A stretch of DNA of 64,000 nt from positions 1 through 64,000 of the forward strand of contig QCCP01000002.1 in the NCBI GenBank assembly GCA_003281225.1. The letters run 5' to 3'. This document shows, in pieces, positions 1-8,986 of the stretch (positions are counted from its first letter, which is position 1; every line of letters begins with the position of its first letter). The translations under genes and the position numbers were made by a program. Under the pieces are notes generated by a model that saw nothing but the letters and a program-made list of their open reading frames with translations, was not told where the DNA came from and did not search any database. This DNA is from Prochlorococcus sp. AG-347-L20. Lineage in GTDB: Bacteria; Cyanobacteriota; Cyanobacteriia; PCC-6307; Cyanobiaceae.

Positions 1-356
1 TATAAATTGGATTTTTTCTTGATTTTCCAACTAGCCGCAGCTGATAAAAATGTAATTAACCCACTTAGAGCTATTAAAGGAGCAGATAACCCATCTACTC
101 CAAGAGACCACTCTAAGCCTATTGATGGTAGCCAGGAAGCTCTTTCTACCAGTTGTAAGGAGCTATCTGAAGTATTAAATTTTTGAAAAAGGACACCGAT
201 TATTAGTAAAAAATCTATGAATAAAAAACTTAATGAGATATTTCTAGGGAGTGTGTTATCTTCTCCTTCTTTTGAATTCAAGAAAGGCATTATTAATGCC
301 CCAATTAAAGGCAGTAAAACAATTGATGATAGCCAAGGAAAAGATTCTAAATTCAT
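1..356 (-). CDS. ndhD: NAD(P)H-quinone oxidoreductase chain 4 (NdhD), N-terminal part
   Basis: This is the first 118 codons of an NdhD/NuoM-type proton-pumping membrane subunit of the thylakoid NDH-1 complex; the rest lies beyond base 1. The ATG at 356-354 directly follows an in-frame TAA, so the start is firm. The protein opens MNLESFPWLSSIVLLPLIG, a hydrophobic first helix. It continues with a second helix near residues 43-56 and the family block GLEWSVGVDGLSAPLI around residues 79-94, which is highly typical of NdhD. The 79 bases between this gene and thrB upstream on the same strand allow either co-transcription or a separate promoter. Cyanobacteria carry several NdhD paralogues for respiration, cyclic electron flow or CO2 uptake; the visible part does not tell which one this is. 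Confidence 0.9.
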   Translation of the reverse strand, partial: MNLESFPWLSSIVLLPLIGALIMPFLNSKEGEDNTLPRNISLSFLFIDFLLIIGVLFQKFNTSDSSLQLVERASWLPSIGLEWSLGVDGLSAPLIALSGLITFLSAAASWKIKKKSNL

Positions 357-435
357 TTATGTAATGAATAATTTTTTTATTCTAGTTGAAGTTGTACTAG
401 CTTGAGACTATAACATTAAAAATGCCTAAGTAAAA

Positions 436-1383
436 CTACTTACCAGAGATAGCGCTAAATTGACTTCCGGTTGTTTGAACGTTTAAGAATGGCGCTCTGC
501 TAGCTACACCTGACTTCTCCCATGCTTTTACCATGGCTTGACTGACGTTTTTACCATTTTCTTTTTTACACAAAGCTAAGATACTTGGTCCAGCCCCACT
601 AATTGCGCATCCTAGAGCACCTGCATTTAGTGCGGCATCTTTAACTTCTAATCCACCCTTAATAAGTTTCCATCTGTAGGGTTCATGTAGCTTATCAAAC
701 ATTCCCTCTTTTATAAGTTCCGCATTCCCTCCTTTTAAGCCGTTAAGTAACAAAGTAAGCGCCCCCATATTTGTCACTGCATCTGATATAGGTATATTCT
801 TGGGCATAACCTTTCTTGCTTCACTTGTACTTAGACGAATTGCAGGTATTGCTACAACAGCTTTAATTGAATCGTGCCAATCACATCTAATGATTCTCCA
901 TCTCTGAGAAGAAGATCTTGCTGTCAAACAAAGCCCACCCAGAAGAGAGGGCACTACATTATCAGGATGACCTTCTATATCAATGGCAAGTTCAAGGAGT
1001 TTTTCTTTGGATAATGGAGAGTTCATTATTGCATTTGCTCCGATTAGTCCAGCAACTATTGCTGTAGCACTACTTCCTAGCCCGCGAGCAGGAGGTACTG
1101 CCAACTTAACTCTCGCTTCAAGTGCAAAAGGATCCATATTTGCGCTTTCCCATACTTTCTGAGCCGCTCTAAAAACTAAGTTTTCTGGTCCTCCTCTCAA
1201 ATGATTACCATCTGTACTTTCCATTATTAAATCAAATCTATCTCCTCCACCTTCAATTCTTGTGAAAATAAATTCATTATATAAATCTAATGCTGCACCA
1301 AGACAATCGAATCCAGGCCCTAAATTAGCAGTTGTGGAAGGTACTGTTACTCTTATTTTTTCACCTACTTCAGGAATAGACAT
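436..1383 (-). CDS. thrB: Homoserine kinase
   Basis: ThrB phosphorylates homoserine to O-phosphohomoserine, the step before threonine synthase. The 315-residue protein is the usual length for the GHMP kinase family. The N-terminal block VPSTTANLGPGFDCLG and the ATP-binding loop PPARGLGSSATA (about residues 96-107) are both diagnostic, and the C-terminal GALGCAISGAGPSILAL block closes the GHMP fold. The start ATG at 1383 lies 6 bases after the glk stop, so the two are surely co-transcribed on the minus strand, in a run that continues back through thrS and trpS. MetA in the same window (48.4 kb) competes for the same substrate, homoserine. Nothing is unusual about the sequence. Confidence 0.97.
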   Translation of the reverse strand: MSIPEVGEKIRVTVPSTTANLGPGFDCLGAALDLYNEFIFTRIEGGGDRFDLIMESTDGNHLRGGPENLVFRAAQKVWESANMDPFALEARVKLAVPPARGLGSSATAIVAGLIGANAIMNSPLSKEKLLELAIDIEGHPDNVVPSLLGGLCLTARSSSQRWRIIRCDWHDSIKAVVAIPAIRLSTSEARKVMPKNIPISDAVTNMGALTLLLNGLKGGNAELIKEGMFDKLHEPYRWKLIKGGLEVKDAALNAGALGCAISGAGPSILALCKKENGKNVSQAMVKAWEKSGVASRAPFLNVQTTGSQFSAISGK

Positions 1384-1389
1384 TTTTTG

Positions 1390-2427
1390 TTAGGTAGTTT
1401 TTAAAAGCATTTTTGCTCTGCAAGCGGCACTAAAAAGTCCAAACTCTTCATCTAAAATTACTTTGACAGGTATACTCTTAAGAATATCTTTATATCTACC
1501 TTTGTCTGAAAAATGTTTCATAAAAGAATTTGATTTAAAGTTTTTGAAATGTTTTGGAGCTGTACCGCCAGAAATCCATAATCCTCCAAAACATAATTCA
1601 TGTAAAGCTACATCGCCAAGATATGAAGCATAATTGCTTAACCAAATGTTCTCTATTTCTCTAAGTAACAAATCTCCCTTTCCTGAAAATTTACAAATTT
1701 CAGAGGCTAATTTTTTCTGTGTTTTTTTTGACATTTTTGATTCGTTGAGAATTTTTTGAAAACTATGATTCATTGCATCTGGATAACTAAATCTCCATTT
1801 TGCAATATTGCATAATCCCTCCCCACTGATAATCCTTTCATAAGAAATTCTTTCAAGATTTAAAAAATCTTTTAACCAGACTTTAAGCTCCCATTCTTTT
1901 GGAGTCTTTGGTGCGAATTCAATATGACCACCTTCACTAGATAAAACTTCAATAATATCTGAATTAATAATTCCCCTAGAAATTCCTAGGCCAGTTCCAG
2001 CTCCAACAATTGTATGTAATTTTTTATTATTAACTACTGACTCATCTCCCATTTGAATAGTTTGAAATTGATTTTTATCAAGAAAGGGAATTCCATAAAT
2101 TAAAACTGCAAAATCATTTATCAACTCAACTGAATTAATTTTTAATTTACTTTTTAATTCAACTTTTGATATATTCCAAGGTAAGTTAGTAAGGTTGCAA
2201 TTATCCCCTTTTACTGGACCTGCAATTGCGAAACATGCAGATTTTAGAGTGGAAATATCTAAAGATTGCTTTTTTAAAAAGTCATCTAGGATTGAATAAA
2301 ATGAATCCCATTCATTAGAAAAATATTTCTCTTTGAGAACTAATTTTGGAATTCTGGAACTATTCAATTTTTCATAAATACCCAAAAGTACTTTTGTACC
2401 TCCAAGATCACACGCGAGAAAATTCAT
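1390..2427 (-). CDS. glk: Glucokinase
   Basis: An ROK/hexokinase-fold sugar kinase of the glucokinase (Glk) family that phosphorylates glucose to glucose 6-phosphate. The protein is 345 residues. It starts with the phosphate-binding motif DLGGTKVLLGIY (residues 7-18), has AGTGLGISRG near residue 142 for the adenosine/phosphate site, a SEGGHIEFAP block typical of Glk near residue 164, and a C-terminal LWISGGTAPKHF block. It sits 10 bases after thrS and 6 before thrB in a tight minus-strand run. In a phototroph with glycogen (glgA is at 14.7 kb) it would return free glucose from polymer breakdown or uptake to central metabolism. Substrate preference is inferred from family only. Confidence 0.9.
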   Translation of the reverse strand: MNFLACDLGGTKVLLGIYEKLNSSRIPKLVLKEKYFSNEWDSFYSILDDFLKKQSLDISTLKSACFAIAGPVKGDNCNLTNLPWNISKVELKSKLKINSVELINDFAVLIYGIPFLDKNQFQTIQMGDESVVNNKKLHTIVGAGTGLGISRGIINSDIIEVLSSEGGHIEFAPKTPKEWELKVWLKDFLNLERISYERIISGEGLCNIAKWRFSYPDAMNHSFQKILNESKMSKKTQKKLASEICKFSGKGDLLLREIENIWLSNYASYLGDVALHELCFGGLWISGGTAPKHFKNFKSNSFMKHFSDKGRYKDILKSIPVKVILDEEFGLFSAACRAKMLLKTT

Positions 2428-2437
2428 ATATTTTTAA

Positions 2438-4354
2438 TTATTCTGTTCTCCCTTTTTTTTCTATCAATTCATCCATTAATTTGTATAGATTAGGTAGGTC
2501 AAAAATTCCTAAATTTGTTCCATCTAAAGCTCTTAAAGCGACTGAATCAATTTCCTCTTCTTTATCTCCAATAACTGCAATTAAAGGCACTCTCCCGAGA
2601 GTTGCCTCTCTTATTTTATATCCAATTTTTTCATTCCTAACATCAACTTTTGATCGATAACCATTATTATTTATTAATTCATTAAACTTGAAACACTTTT
2701 CAATATTTCTATCAGTAATGCTTAATAAAATTATTTGATAAGGTGCGAGCCAAATGGGGAATTTTGCCTCATATTGCTCAATTAAGATTCCGATAAATCT
2801 CTCAAAGGATCCTAAAATTGCTCTGTGAAGCATAACTGGATTTCTTTTCTCATTATCAATATCTACATAAGTTGCATCCAATCTAATAGGCATTGAGAAA
2901 TCAACCTGAATAGTGCCGCATTGCCAGACTCTATTAAGACAATCTTTTAAGGAGAATTCTATTTTTGGACCATAAAAAGCCCCTTCTCCTGGTTGGAGTT
3001 CCCATTTTAGGTTCTTATTATCGAGAGCTTTGGTAAGAGCCTCCTCTGATTTATCCCAAATCTCTTCACTACCTACCCTTTTTTCAGGACGGGTTGATAA
3101 TTTGATAATGATTTCATTAAAACCAAAAGTTTTATAAACTTCGAAAACAAGATCTATAAAAGTAGATACCTCTTCTTGAATCTGCTCTTCTGTACAGAAT
3201 ATGTGTGCATCATCTTGAGTAAAGTTTCTTACTCTCATTAAGCCGTGCAGTGCCCCAGAGGGCTCATTTCTGTGACAAGAACCGAATTCAGCAAGACGAA
3301 TAGGTAAATCCTTATAACTTTTTAAACCTTGATTAAATACTTGTATATGGCATGGACAATTCATTGGTTTAATTGCATAAGTTCGATTTTCTGATGCAGT
3401 AGTGAACATATCGTCTCTAAATTTTTCCCAATGACCGGATTTTTCCCAAAGAGATTTATCAACAGCTTGTGGGGTTTTAATTTCTAAATAATCATTTTTT
3501 TTGAGTATTTCTCTTATGTAATTTTCCAGTACTTGGTAAATTGTCCATCCATTTGGATGCCAAAAAATCATTCCTGGAGATTCTTCTTGTATATGAAATA
3601 GTAAATGTTTTTTACCAAGTTTTCTATGATCTCTTTTTTCCGCTTCTTCAATTCTTTTTAAATAATCTTTGAGTTCTTTTTCGTTTGCCCATGCAGTTCC
3701 ATATATTCTCTGTAATGATTCATTCTCACTATTACCTCTCCAATATGACCCTGATAATTTAAGTAATTTAAAGTGTCTCAAATGTCTAGTGTTAGGAACG
3801 TGAGGCCCTCTACACATGTCGATGTATTCTTCGTGCTTGTATAAATTGATGAGACCTTCTTCAGGAATTTCTTCAATTATTCTTAATTTAAAAGTCTCAT
3901 CTCTTTCTTTAAAAGTTTTAATTGCCTCTTCTTTAGAAACTTGTAAAATTTCAACGTCATAGTTTGTTTTTGTTAATTTATTAATTCTATTTTCGATTTT
4001 TATTAAATCTTCAGGAGTAAATCTGTATTCAGAGAAAATATCGTAATAAAAACCATCTTCAATTACAGGCCCAATCGCCATTTTAATATCAGAGTAAATT
4101 TGTTTAACTGCATGACCAATAAGGTGAGCGAAAGAATGTCTTATTATTTCAATTCCTGCTTTATCTTTTGATGTGATGATTACAACTTTGGAATCTTTAT
4201 TTATAGGAATTGTTGCATCAAGAAGAACATCATTTACTTTCCCAGCAATTGTTGCTTTAGCTAATCCAGGGCCGATACTCTGGGCAATTTCTAGAATAGT
4301 TACAGATTTTTCGAAAACCCTTTTTGAGCCATCAGGCAATGTAATTATTGGCAT
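2438..4354 (-). CDS. thrS: Threonyl-tRNA synthetase
   Basis: Class II aminoacyl-tRNA synthetase charging tRNA-Thr. At 638 residues it is full length, with the layout TGS domain (residues 1-60), editing domain with the [13 protein letters not shown] zinc/editing motif near residue 73, catalytic core and anticodon-binding domain. The core has the family signatures [10 protein letters not shown] with the zinc-binding cysteine, and motif 2 with [16 protein letters not shown]. Motif 3 is seen as [19 protein letters not shown]. The gene is 3 bases downstream of trpS, so the two tRNA synthetases are expressed together. No T-box leader is visible, as expected in cyanobacteria. Identification is secure. 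Confidence 0.98.
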   Translation of the reverse strand: MPIITLPDGSKRVFEKSVTILEIAQSIGPGLAKATIAGKVNDVLLDATIPINKDSKVVIITSKDKAGIEIIRHSFAHLIGHAVKQIYSDIKMAIGPVIEDGFYYDIFSEYRFTPEDLIKIENRINKLTKTNYDVEILQVSKEEAIKTFKERDETFKLRIIEEIPEEGLINLYKHEEYIDMCRGPHVPNTRHLRHFKLLKLSGSYWRGNSENESLQRIYGTAWANEKELKDYLKRIEEAEKRDHRKLGKKHLLFHIQEESPGMIFWHPNGWTIYQVLENYIREILKKNDYLEIKTPQAVDKSLWEKSGHWEKFRDDMFTTASENRTYAIKPMNCPCHIQVFNQGLKSYKDLPIRLAEFGSCHRNEPSGALHGLMRVRNFTQDDAHIFCTEEQIQEEVSTFIDLVFEVYKTFGFNEIIIKLSTRPEKRVGSEEIWDKSEEALTKALDNKNLKWELQPGEGAFYGPKIEFSLKDCLNRVWQCGTIQVDFSMPIRLDATYVDIDNEKRNPVMLHRAILGSFERFIGILIEQYEAKFPIWLAPYQIILLSITDRNIEKCFKFNELINNNGYRSKVDVRNEKIGYKIREATLGRVPLIAVIGDKEEEIDSVALRALDGTNLGIFDLPNLYKLMDELIEKKGRTE

Positions 4355-4357
4355 AAT

Positions 4358-5374
4358 TTATTTCTCCATTTCAAAAAATCCTAATTTTGATTTAACTCTT
4401 TTTAAAGTCTGATTCGCTAAATCTTCAGCTTTTTCCTTCCCTTCATTAAGGATTTTATTTAGTTGATAGGGATCGTTAATTAATAATTTATATTTTTTCT
4501 GAATAGGTTCTAGTGATTCAATAAGTTGTTCGGTAATTAATTTTTTAAATGTCCCCCATCCAGTCTCTGAGAATTCATTTTCACATTGAGAAATTTCTTT
4601 GCCAGATAATATTGAATAAATCATCAAAAGATTTTTAGATTCTGGTCTCTCAGGGTTCTTAAATTCAATTCCAATAGAACTGTCACTTTTTGCTCTTTTA
4701 ATTTTTTTTGTGATTATTTCAGGAGGATCTAATAAGTTAATGCGACTGCCCTCATTAGGATCACTTTTGCTCATCTTTTTTGAACCATCAATTAAACTCA
4801 TTATTTTTGAACCATTCTTCATGATGATTGGTTGAGGGATCTTTAAAATATTTTTATCCTTACTAAATCTGGCATTAATTCTCTGTTGTGCAATATCTCT
4901 CGCAAGTTCAAGATGTTGTTTTTGATCCTCACCTACTGGTACGAAGTCAGCATCATAAAGAAGGATGTCTGCAGCCATAAGTATTGGATAGTCAAATAAT
5001 CCAATAGATACATTATTCCCTTGTTGTATAGATTTTTCTTTAAATTGAATCATTCTTTCCATCCAATTTATTGGGGTCATGCAATTTAATATCCAACAAA
5101 GTTCTGAATGCGCTGAAATCTGACTTTGGACAAAAATTGAGCATATATTGGGATCTATCCCACAAGCAACGTACAAAGCCGCTGTAGAGATAGTGTTTTT
5201 AGATAATTCTTTGGGATTATATGAGGCTGTTATTGCGTGCAAATCAACTACACATAGAAATGTTTCATATTGCTCTTGAAGCGTAACCCAATTATTTATG
5301 GCCCCAAGCCAATTCCCAATATGTAAATCACCAGTTGGTTGAACTCCCGAAAGAATTCTTTTTTTATTTGCCAT
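4358..5374 (-). CDS. trpS: Tryptophanyl-tRNA synthetase
   Basis: Class I synthetase that charges tRNA-Trp; 338 residues is the standard bacterial length. The HIGH-like motif is seen as SGVQPTGDLHIGNWLGA (residues 9-25) and the KMSKS loop as SKKMSKSDPNEGS near residue 203. Binding-pocket block YPILMAADILLYDADFVPVGEDQKQHLELARDIA is present around residues 128-161. The ATG at 5374 overlaps the end of the upstream RG-rich gene by 11 bases, indicating translational coupling, and thrS follows after 3 bases. Nothing is missing or odd. Confidence 0.98.
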   Translation of the reverse strand: MANKKRILSGVQPTGDLHIGNWLGAINNWVTLQEQYETFLCVVDLHAITASYNPKELSKNTISTAALYVACGIDPNICSIFVQSQISAHSELCWILNCMTPINWMERMIQFKEKSIQQGNNVSIGLFDYPILMAADILLYDADFVPVGEDQKQHLELARDIAQQRINARFSKDKNILKIPQPIIMKNGSKIMSLIDGSKKMSKSDPNEGSRINLLDPPEIITKKIKRAKSDSSIGIEFKNPERPESKNLLMIYSILSGKEISQCENEFSETGWGTFKKLITEQLIESLEPIQKKYKLLINDPYQLNKILNEGKEKAEDLANQTLKRVKSKLGFFEMEK

Positions 5375-5786
5375 CCTCTTCTACTTCGCTAGATTGGATA
5401 TCTTCAGTTGATGTATTTTTTACAGGTCTTGCAAAAGGGTCAGGTGCTGTTTTTGTCTTTTCTTCAAAAGAATTTTGTGATTGTCTAGTAGGAGAAGAGT
5501 TTTTATTATTTTTTGCATATTCTTTGATTGATTCAATCAATTTTTCGTCTTTTATCATTTCGCTAAGTGTTCTAACAGAGAAACCCAGAACTGCAACGGT
5601 GGATCTTAATTGAAAGATCTCTTGTATTGATTTAACAGCTTTCATTTCGTTATCACTCAATCTTATGCGGAAGCCTCCTCCATCTCTTCTGCCACCCGAT
5701 CTATCTCTGAAATTAGATCTTTCATTGTTAGAACGACCTCTGTAATTTTCTTGTCCAGGATTATTGCTGAAATTTGAATTAGACAT
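5364..5786 (-). CDS. Small RG-rich basic/acidic protein, function unknown
   Basis: A 140-residue protein that I do not recognise by name. It has three zones. The N-terminus (residues 1-40) is rich in Asn, Ser, Arg and Gly with RGR, RDRSGGRRDGGG motifs like the RGG boxes of RNA-binding proteins. The middle (about 41-90) is a compact, conserved-looking helical region, LSDNEMKAVKSIQEIF and VAVLGFSVRTLSEMI. The tail is polar and acidic, rich in Ser, Thr and Glu, and is probably disordered. It is the first gene of the minus-strand run trpS-thrS-glk-thrB and overlaps trpS by 11 bases. That position suggests a link to translation, and an RNA- or ribosome-associated role is an inference from the RG-rich tail and context. 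Confidence 0.8.
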   Translation of the reverse strand: MSNSNFSNNPGQENYRGRSNNERSNFRDRSGGRRDGGGFRIRLSDNEMKAVKSIQEIFQLRSTVAVLGFSVRTLSEMIKDEKLIESIKEYAKNNKNSSPTRQSQNSFEEKTKTAPDPFARPVKNTSTEDIQSSEVEEDGK

Positions 5787-5951
5787 CTTAATGTTTCTTA
5801 AGTTATTTAAATAGTCTATTAACTTAGCATCTTGTTATGCAATAAGTCTTTTTAAAAGGCTTAAATTTTTATCTTTTGATTAACGACTTATGAAATTTTG
5901 CTTTTCTGATTCACAACTTGCATTAAAATAAAATAAGAAAAATAAAGTATT

Positions 5952-7286
5952 GTGTTTGATATTAGTAAAAACAACCTTTTAAAGGATTTCATAAAGATTC
6001 CAAAAAAAAATCTTCTTATTATTTTATTATTGTTAGGTTTTGGGGAATGGATTGTCAGTGACTTAATTCATTTTGCAGGAGGCTCAATAGGATTTTTTGC
6101 GTTGTGTTTGGGGGGATATTTTTACTTGAAGAATGATAAGCCTAAATTTAATGAGCCAAATAATTTAGATGGTTGGATAAATCTATGTAATGAAGATTTA
6201 AATTTTTTTGAAGAACTTGAAGCAACAAATGAATTAGAAAAACAGAATACAAAAAGACAAAAAACACTTGAATCTATTCTTAATAGATGTGAAAAAGAAA
6301 AAATAAGTTGCATTGGACAAAAAGATTATCAAAGTTTTCAATCTGTTTTGAAAAGTAATTTCAAAGCAGATAAGTTTGACTTTGATTTATACGAAAAACT
6401 GCCTAAATACAATTCTTCTCAAGTTATTCCAGAAGAAGCTTTGAAGAGTGATGCAATCTTGTATTTTATAAACTTGCCTTTGTCGGCAAATGATTTTTTG
6501 TGGCTGGAAAAGTTTCCTAAAAATATGCCAATCTGGTTGGTGGCTTTAACTTCCAACCAAATAAAAGCCAAAAATCAGATAGAAGACCTAAAGTCTCAAA
6601 TTTCAAGAGACTTTATAAACAAAATTATTACTTTTGATGTGAATAACAGTGAAATAACAAATATACCTTTTTCTTTAAGGAAGTTTTTCATTAGTTCATC
6701 TAAAAATATCGAAAATACAAAAAAAAGGCTCTTGAAAGAACTTCATGTTGCCTGGCAATCTGAAATTGAAGGTATAAGAAGAATGCAGTTAAAAGGTTTA
6801 CAAAGAAAAAATCAAATTCTTGTCGCAACAACTGTTTTCTTATCTCCTATCCCATCAATTGATGTTATGGCAATGACAGTATTAAATTCTTTAATGATTA
6901 AAGAAATTAAGTCTATATGGGGATGTAATTGGTCTCCTGAAATTTTAGATAAAGTATCCAAAGAGATTTTAAAGACTGCAATTGCTCAGGGAGTTATTGA
7001 GTGGAGTGGACAGACTCTAATTGGCATAACAAAATTACATGGCCCAAATTGGCTTGTCTCTGGAACATTTCAGGCTGTCAGTGCTGCTTATTTAACAAGA
7101 GTAGTATCAAGTTCTTTGGCTGATTTTATGGCAATAACAAAAGGAGTAGAAGAACCTGATTTGGATTTTATAAAGAAAAATTCTGAGAAAATTGTTGAAG
7201 AAGCTTTTGAAAAAGAAAAAATAAATTGGAAAGGATTTATTTCTGATCTTAGAAAACCACTTATGAAACTATCTTTTAATTCATAA
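5952..7286 (+). CDS. DUF697 (YcjF-like) membrane protein
   Basis: A 444-residue protein starting at a GTG. Residues about 20-60 carry two hydrophobic membrane segments (LLIILLLLGFGEWIVSDL and the following GFFALCLGGYFYL). A polar middle part follows. The C-terminal third, from LKGLQRKNQILVATTVFLSP (about residue 280) through IPSIDVMAMTVLNSLMI and QAVSAAYLTRVVSSSLADF, resembles the DUF697 domain, which is often joined to a GTPase domain; here no P-loop GTPase motif is visible, so the protein would have only the membrane part. It runs 11 bases before mntC and may be co-transcribed with the metal importer. Function is unknown; a role in membrane or cell-envelope organisation is only a guess. Confidence 0.8.
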   Translation: MFDISKNNLLKDFIKIPKKNLLIILLLLGFGEWIVSDLIHFAGGSIGFFALCLGGYFYLKNDKPKFNEPNNLDGWINLCNEDLNFFEELEATNELEKQNTKRQKTLESILNRCEKEKISCIGQKDYQSFQSVLKSNFKADKFDFDLYEKLPKYNSSQVIPEEALKSDAILYFINLPLSANDFLWLEKFPKNMPIWLVALTSNQIKAKNQIEDLKSQISRDFINKIITFDVNNSEITNIPFSLRKFFISSSKNIENTKKRLLKELHVAWQSEIEGIRRMQLKGLQRKNQILVATTVFLSPIPSIDVMAMTVLNSLMIKEIKSIWGCNWSPEILDKVSKEILKTAIAQGVIEWSGQTLIGITKLHGPNWLVSGTFQAVSAAYLTRVVSSSLADFMAITKGVEEPDLDFIKKNSEKIVEEAFEKEKINWKGFISDLRKPLMKLSFNS

Positions 7287-7297
7287 TCTTGGGATGA

Positions 7298-8206
7298 ATG
7301 TTAAATATGAAAAAAAATATTCTTTTTTTAAGTTTGATACTTCTGCTTTCTATTACTTCAGGCTCATGTAAGAGAATATCAAATAAAAATGAAACTAAAG
7401 AAGTAATACTGGCAAGTTTCACTGTATTGGCGGATATAATTAGCAATGTCGCTAAAGATGATTTTATTGTTAGATCAATAACGAAACCTGGAGTTGAAGT
7501 TCATGGCTACCAACCAACTCCAAGCGATTTGGTTAATGCCTCTAATGCTTTTGTTTTTATTGATAATGGATTTGGATTTGAATTATGGGCTGAAAAATTT
7601 GTTTCTAATTTAAAAGTTAAAAGAATTACTATCGCGGAAGATTTGGATCCTATTTTTATCAGTGAAGATTTTTATAAAGGGAAACCCAATCCTCATGCCT
7701 GGATTTCTCCAAAAAGAGGGATCCTATACGTAGATATTCTCGTGGATTCTTTATCAGAATTAAGGCCATCCAAAAGGACATTATTTGAAGAAAATGGAAA
7801 AATTTATAAAGATAAACTATCTAAAATAGATAAAGAATTCTCACTTTTTATTAATAACTTAAATAAAGAAAGGAGGTATCTAGTAAGTTGTGAAGGTGCT
7901 TTTTCGTATCTAACAAATGATTATGGATTAGAGGAAGTTTATTTGTGGCCAGTTAATGCTGAGAGTCAAATTACTCCCAAAAGAATGGCAAGAACAATCT
8001 CACTAGTTAAAGAAAAAAATGTTCCATCTGTATTTTGCGAAAGTACTGTAAGTAACGAATCTCAAATGGTAGTTGCAAACGAAACTGGGGCTAATTTTGG
8101 AGGAAATCTTTTTGTTGATTCATTATCTGATGATAGTGGGCCTGCTAGTTCCTATCTGAAAATGCTTGAGCATAATTTGGAATTGATAAAAAAAGGGCTT
8201 TTTTAA
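7298..8206 (+). CDS. mntC: Manganese (or zinc) ABC transporter substrate-binding lipoprotein, MntC-like
   Basis: Periplasmic metal-binding component of a cluster A-I ABC importer that feeds Mn to photosystem II and other enzymes. The N-terminus is a signal peptide with a likely lipobox ending at Cys24. The four metal ligands of Synechocystis MntC (H89, H154, E220, D295) correspond by exact or near-exact spacing to H69 (EVHGYQPTPSD), H133 (NPHAWISP), E199 (SCEGAF) and D274 (LFVDSLSDD). This His2-Glu-Asp set favours Mn over the His3 set of Zn proteins. C198 and C247 match the redox-active disulfide pair of MntC (219/268, same separation of 49). The ATPase and permease genes follow at 8210 and 8987, making a complete three-gene system. 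A zinc role cannot be fully excluded. Confidence 0.85.
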   Translation: MLNMKKNILFLSLILLLSITSGSCKRISNKNETKEVILASFTVLADIISNVAKDDFIVRSITKPGVEVHGYQPTPSDLVNASNAFVFIDNGFGFELWAEKFVSNLKVKRITIAEDLDPIFISEDFYKGKPNPHAWISPKRGILYVDILVDSLSELRPSKRTLFEENGKIYKDKLSKIDKEFSLFINNLNKERRYLVSCEGAFSYLTNDYGLEEVYLWPVNAESQITPKRMARTISLVKEKNVPSVFCESTVSNESQMVVANETGANFGGNLFVDSLSDDSGPASSYLKMLEHNLELIKKGLF

Positions 8207-8209
8207 ATT

Positions 8210-8974
8210 ATGGAAACAATCAATTATCAAAACTTTAGGATAGAGGCAGAGAATATTTGCGTAGATTACAACGGTAAGGTGGCTTTGTATGATGCCAATT
8301 TAAGATTGAAACCTGGCCAGATTTGTGGGTTAGTAGGGATGAACGGGGCTGGTAAAACAACTTTTTTTAATGCTTTAACTGGCTTTGTAAATATTTCAAA
8401 GGGAAAAATTAGAATAAATGGAGAGTCTGTAAGATCTGCTCAAAAAGATCAGACAATTGCTTATGTTCCTCAAAATGAGGGAATTGATAGTCAATTTCCA
8501 ATAAATGTTTGGGATGTAGTGATGATGGGCAGATATGGTTCTATGAATATTTTTAGATGTCCTAGAGAGTCTGATGTTCAGGCGGTTAAAGATGCTATTG
8601 AGAGAGTCGATCTTACTGATCATTTATCCACACCTATAGGAAACTTATCTGGAGGTCAGAGAAAAAGAACTTTTTTAGCTAGAGCAATTGCTCAAAGAGC
8701 TTCAATATTACTTCTTGATGAGCCTTTTTCAGGTGTTGATATAAGAACTGAGAAACTTATCTCGGAATTATTTATTCAATTTAAAAATGAGGGGAAAACT
8801 ATATTATTATCAACTCACGATATGATTCATGTCCGTGAATTTTGTGATTTGGTTCTTTTAATAAATAAAACTGTTGTAGCTTACGGAGAGACCTCTGAAG
8901 TGTTTACCCCTGAAAATATTACAACCACTTTTGGAGGGATCTCACCTGATTTCTTGTTTGGGCCTGAATCCTAA
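8210..8974 (+). CDS. mntA: Mn/Zn ABC transporter ATP-binding protein, MntA-like
   Basis: Cytoplasmic ATPase that drives the metal importer encoded with it. The 254-residue protein has a complete nucleotide-binding domain: Walker A GMNGAGKT (residues 43-50), Q-loop at YVPQN (85-89), signature LSGGQ (146-150), Walker B ILLLDEP (166-172) and switch histidine H203 in LLSTHD. The start lies 3 bases after the mntC stop and the permease gene follows 12 bases downstream, so the three form one transcription unit. No regulatory extension is present. Confidence 0.92.
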   Translation: METINYQNFRIEAENICVDYNGKVALYDANLRLKPGQICGLVGMNGAGKTTFFNALTGFVNISKGKIRINGESVRSAQKDQTIAYVPQNEGIDSQFPINVWDVVMMGRYGSMNIFRCPRESDVQAVKDAIERVDLTDHLSTPIGNLSGGQRKRTFLARAIAQRASILLLDEPFSGVDIRTEKLISELFIQFKNEGKTILLSTHDMIHVREFCDLVLLINKTVVAYGETSEVFTPENITTTFGGISPDFLFGPES

Positions 8975-8986
8975 ATTTTAAATTAT

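Noticed and set aside
217-405. Plus-strand 62-residue frame at the start of the window
   Set aside because: It is antisense to the NdhD frame (356 to 1), which has a clear start and family motifs.
2346-2660. Plus-strand 104-residue frame opposite glk and thrS
   Set aside because: Shadow of two secure genes on the other strand.
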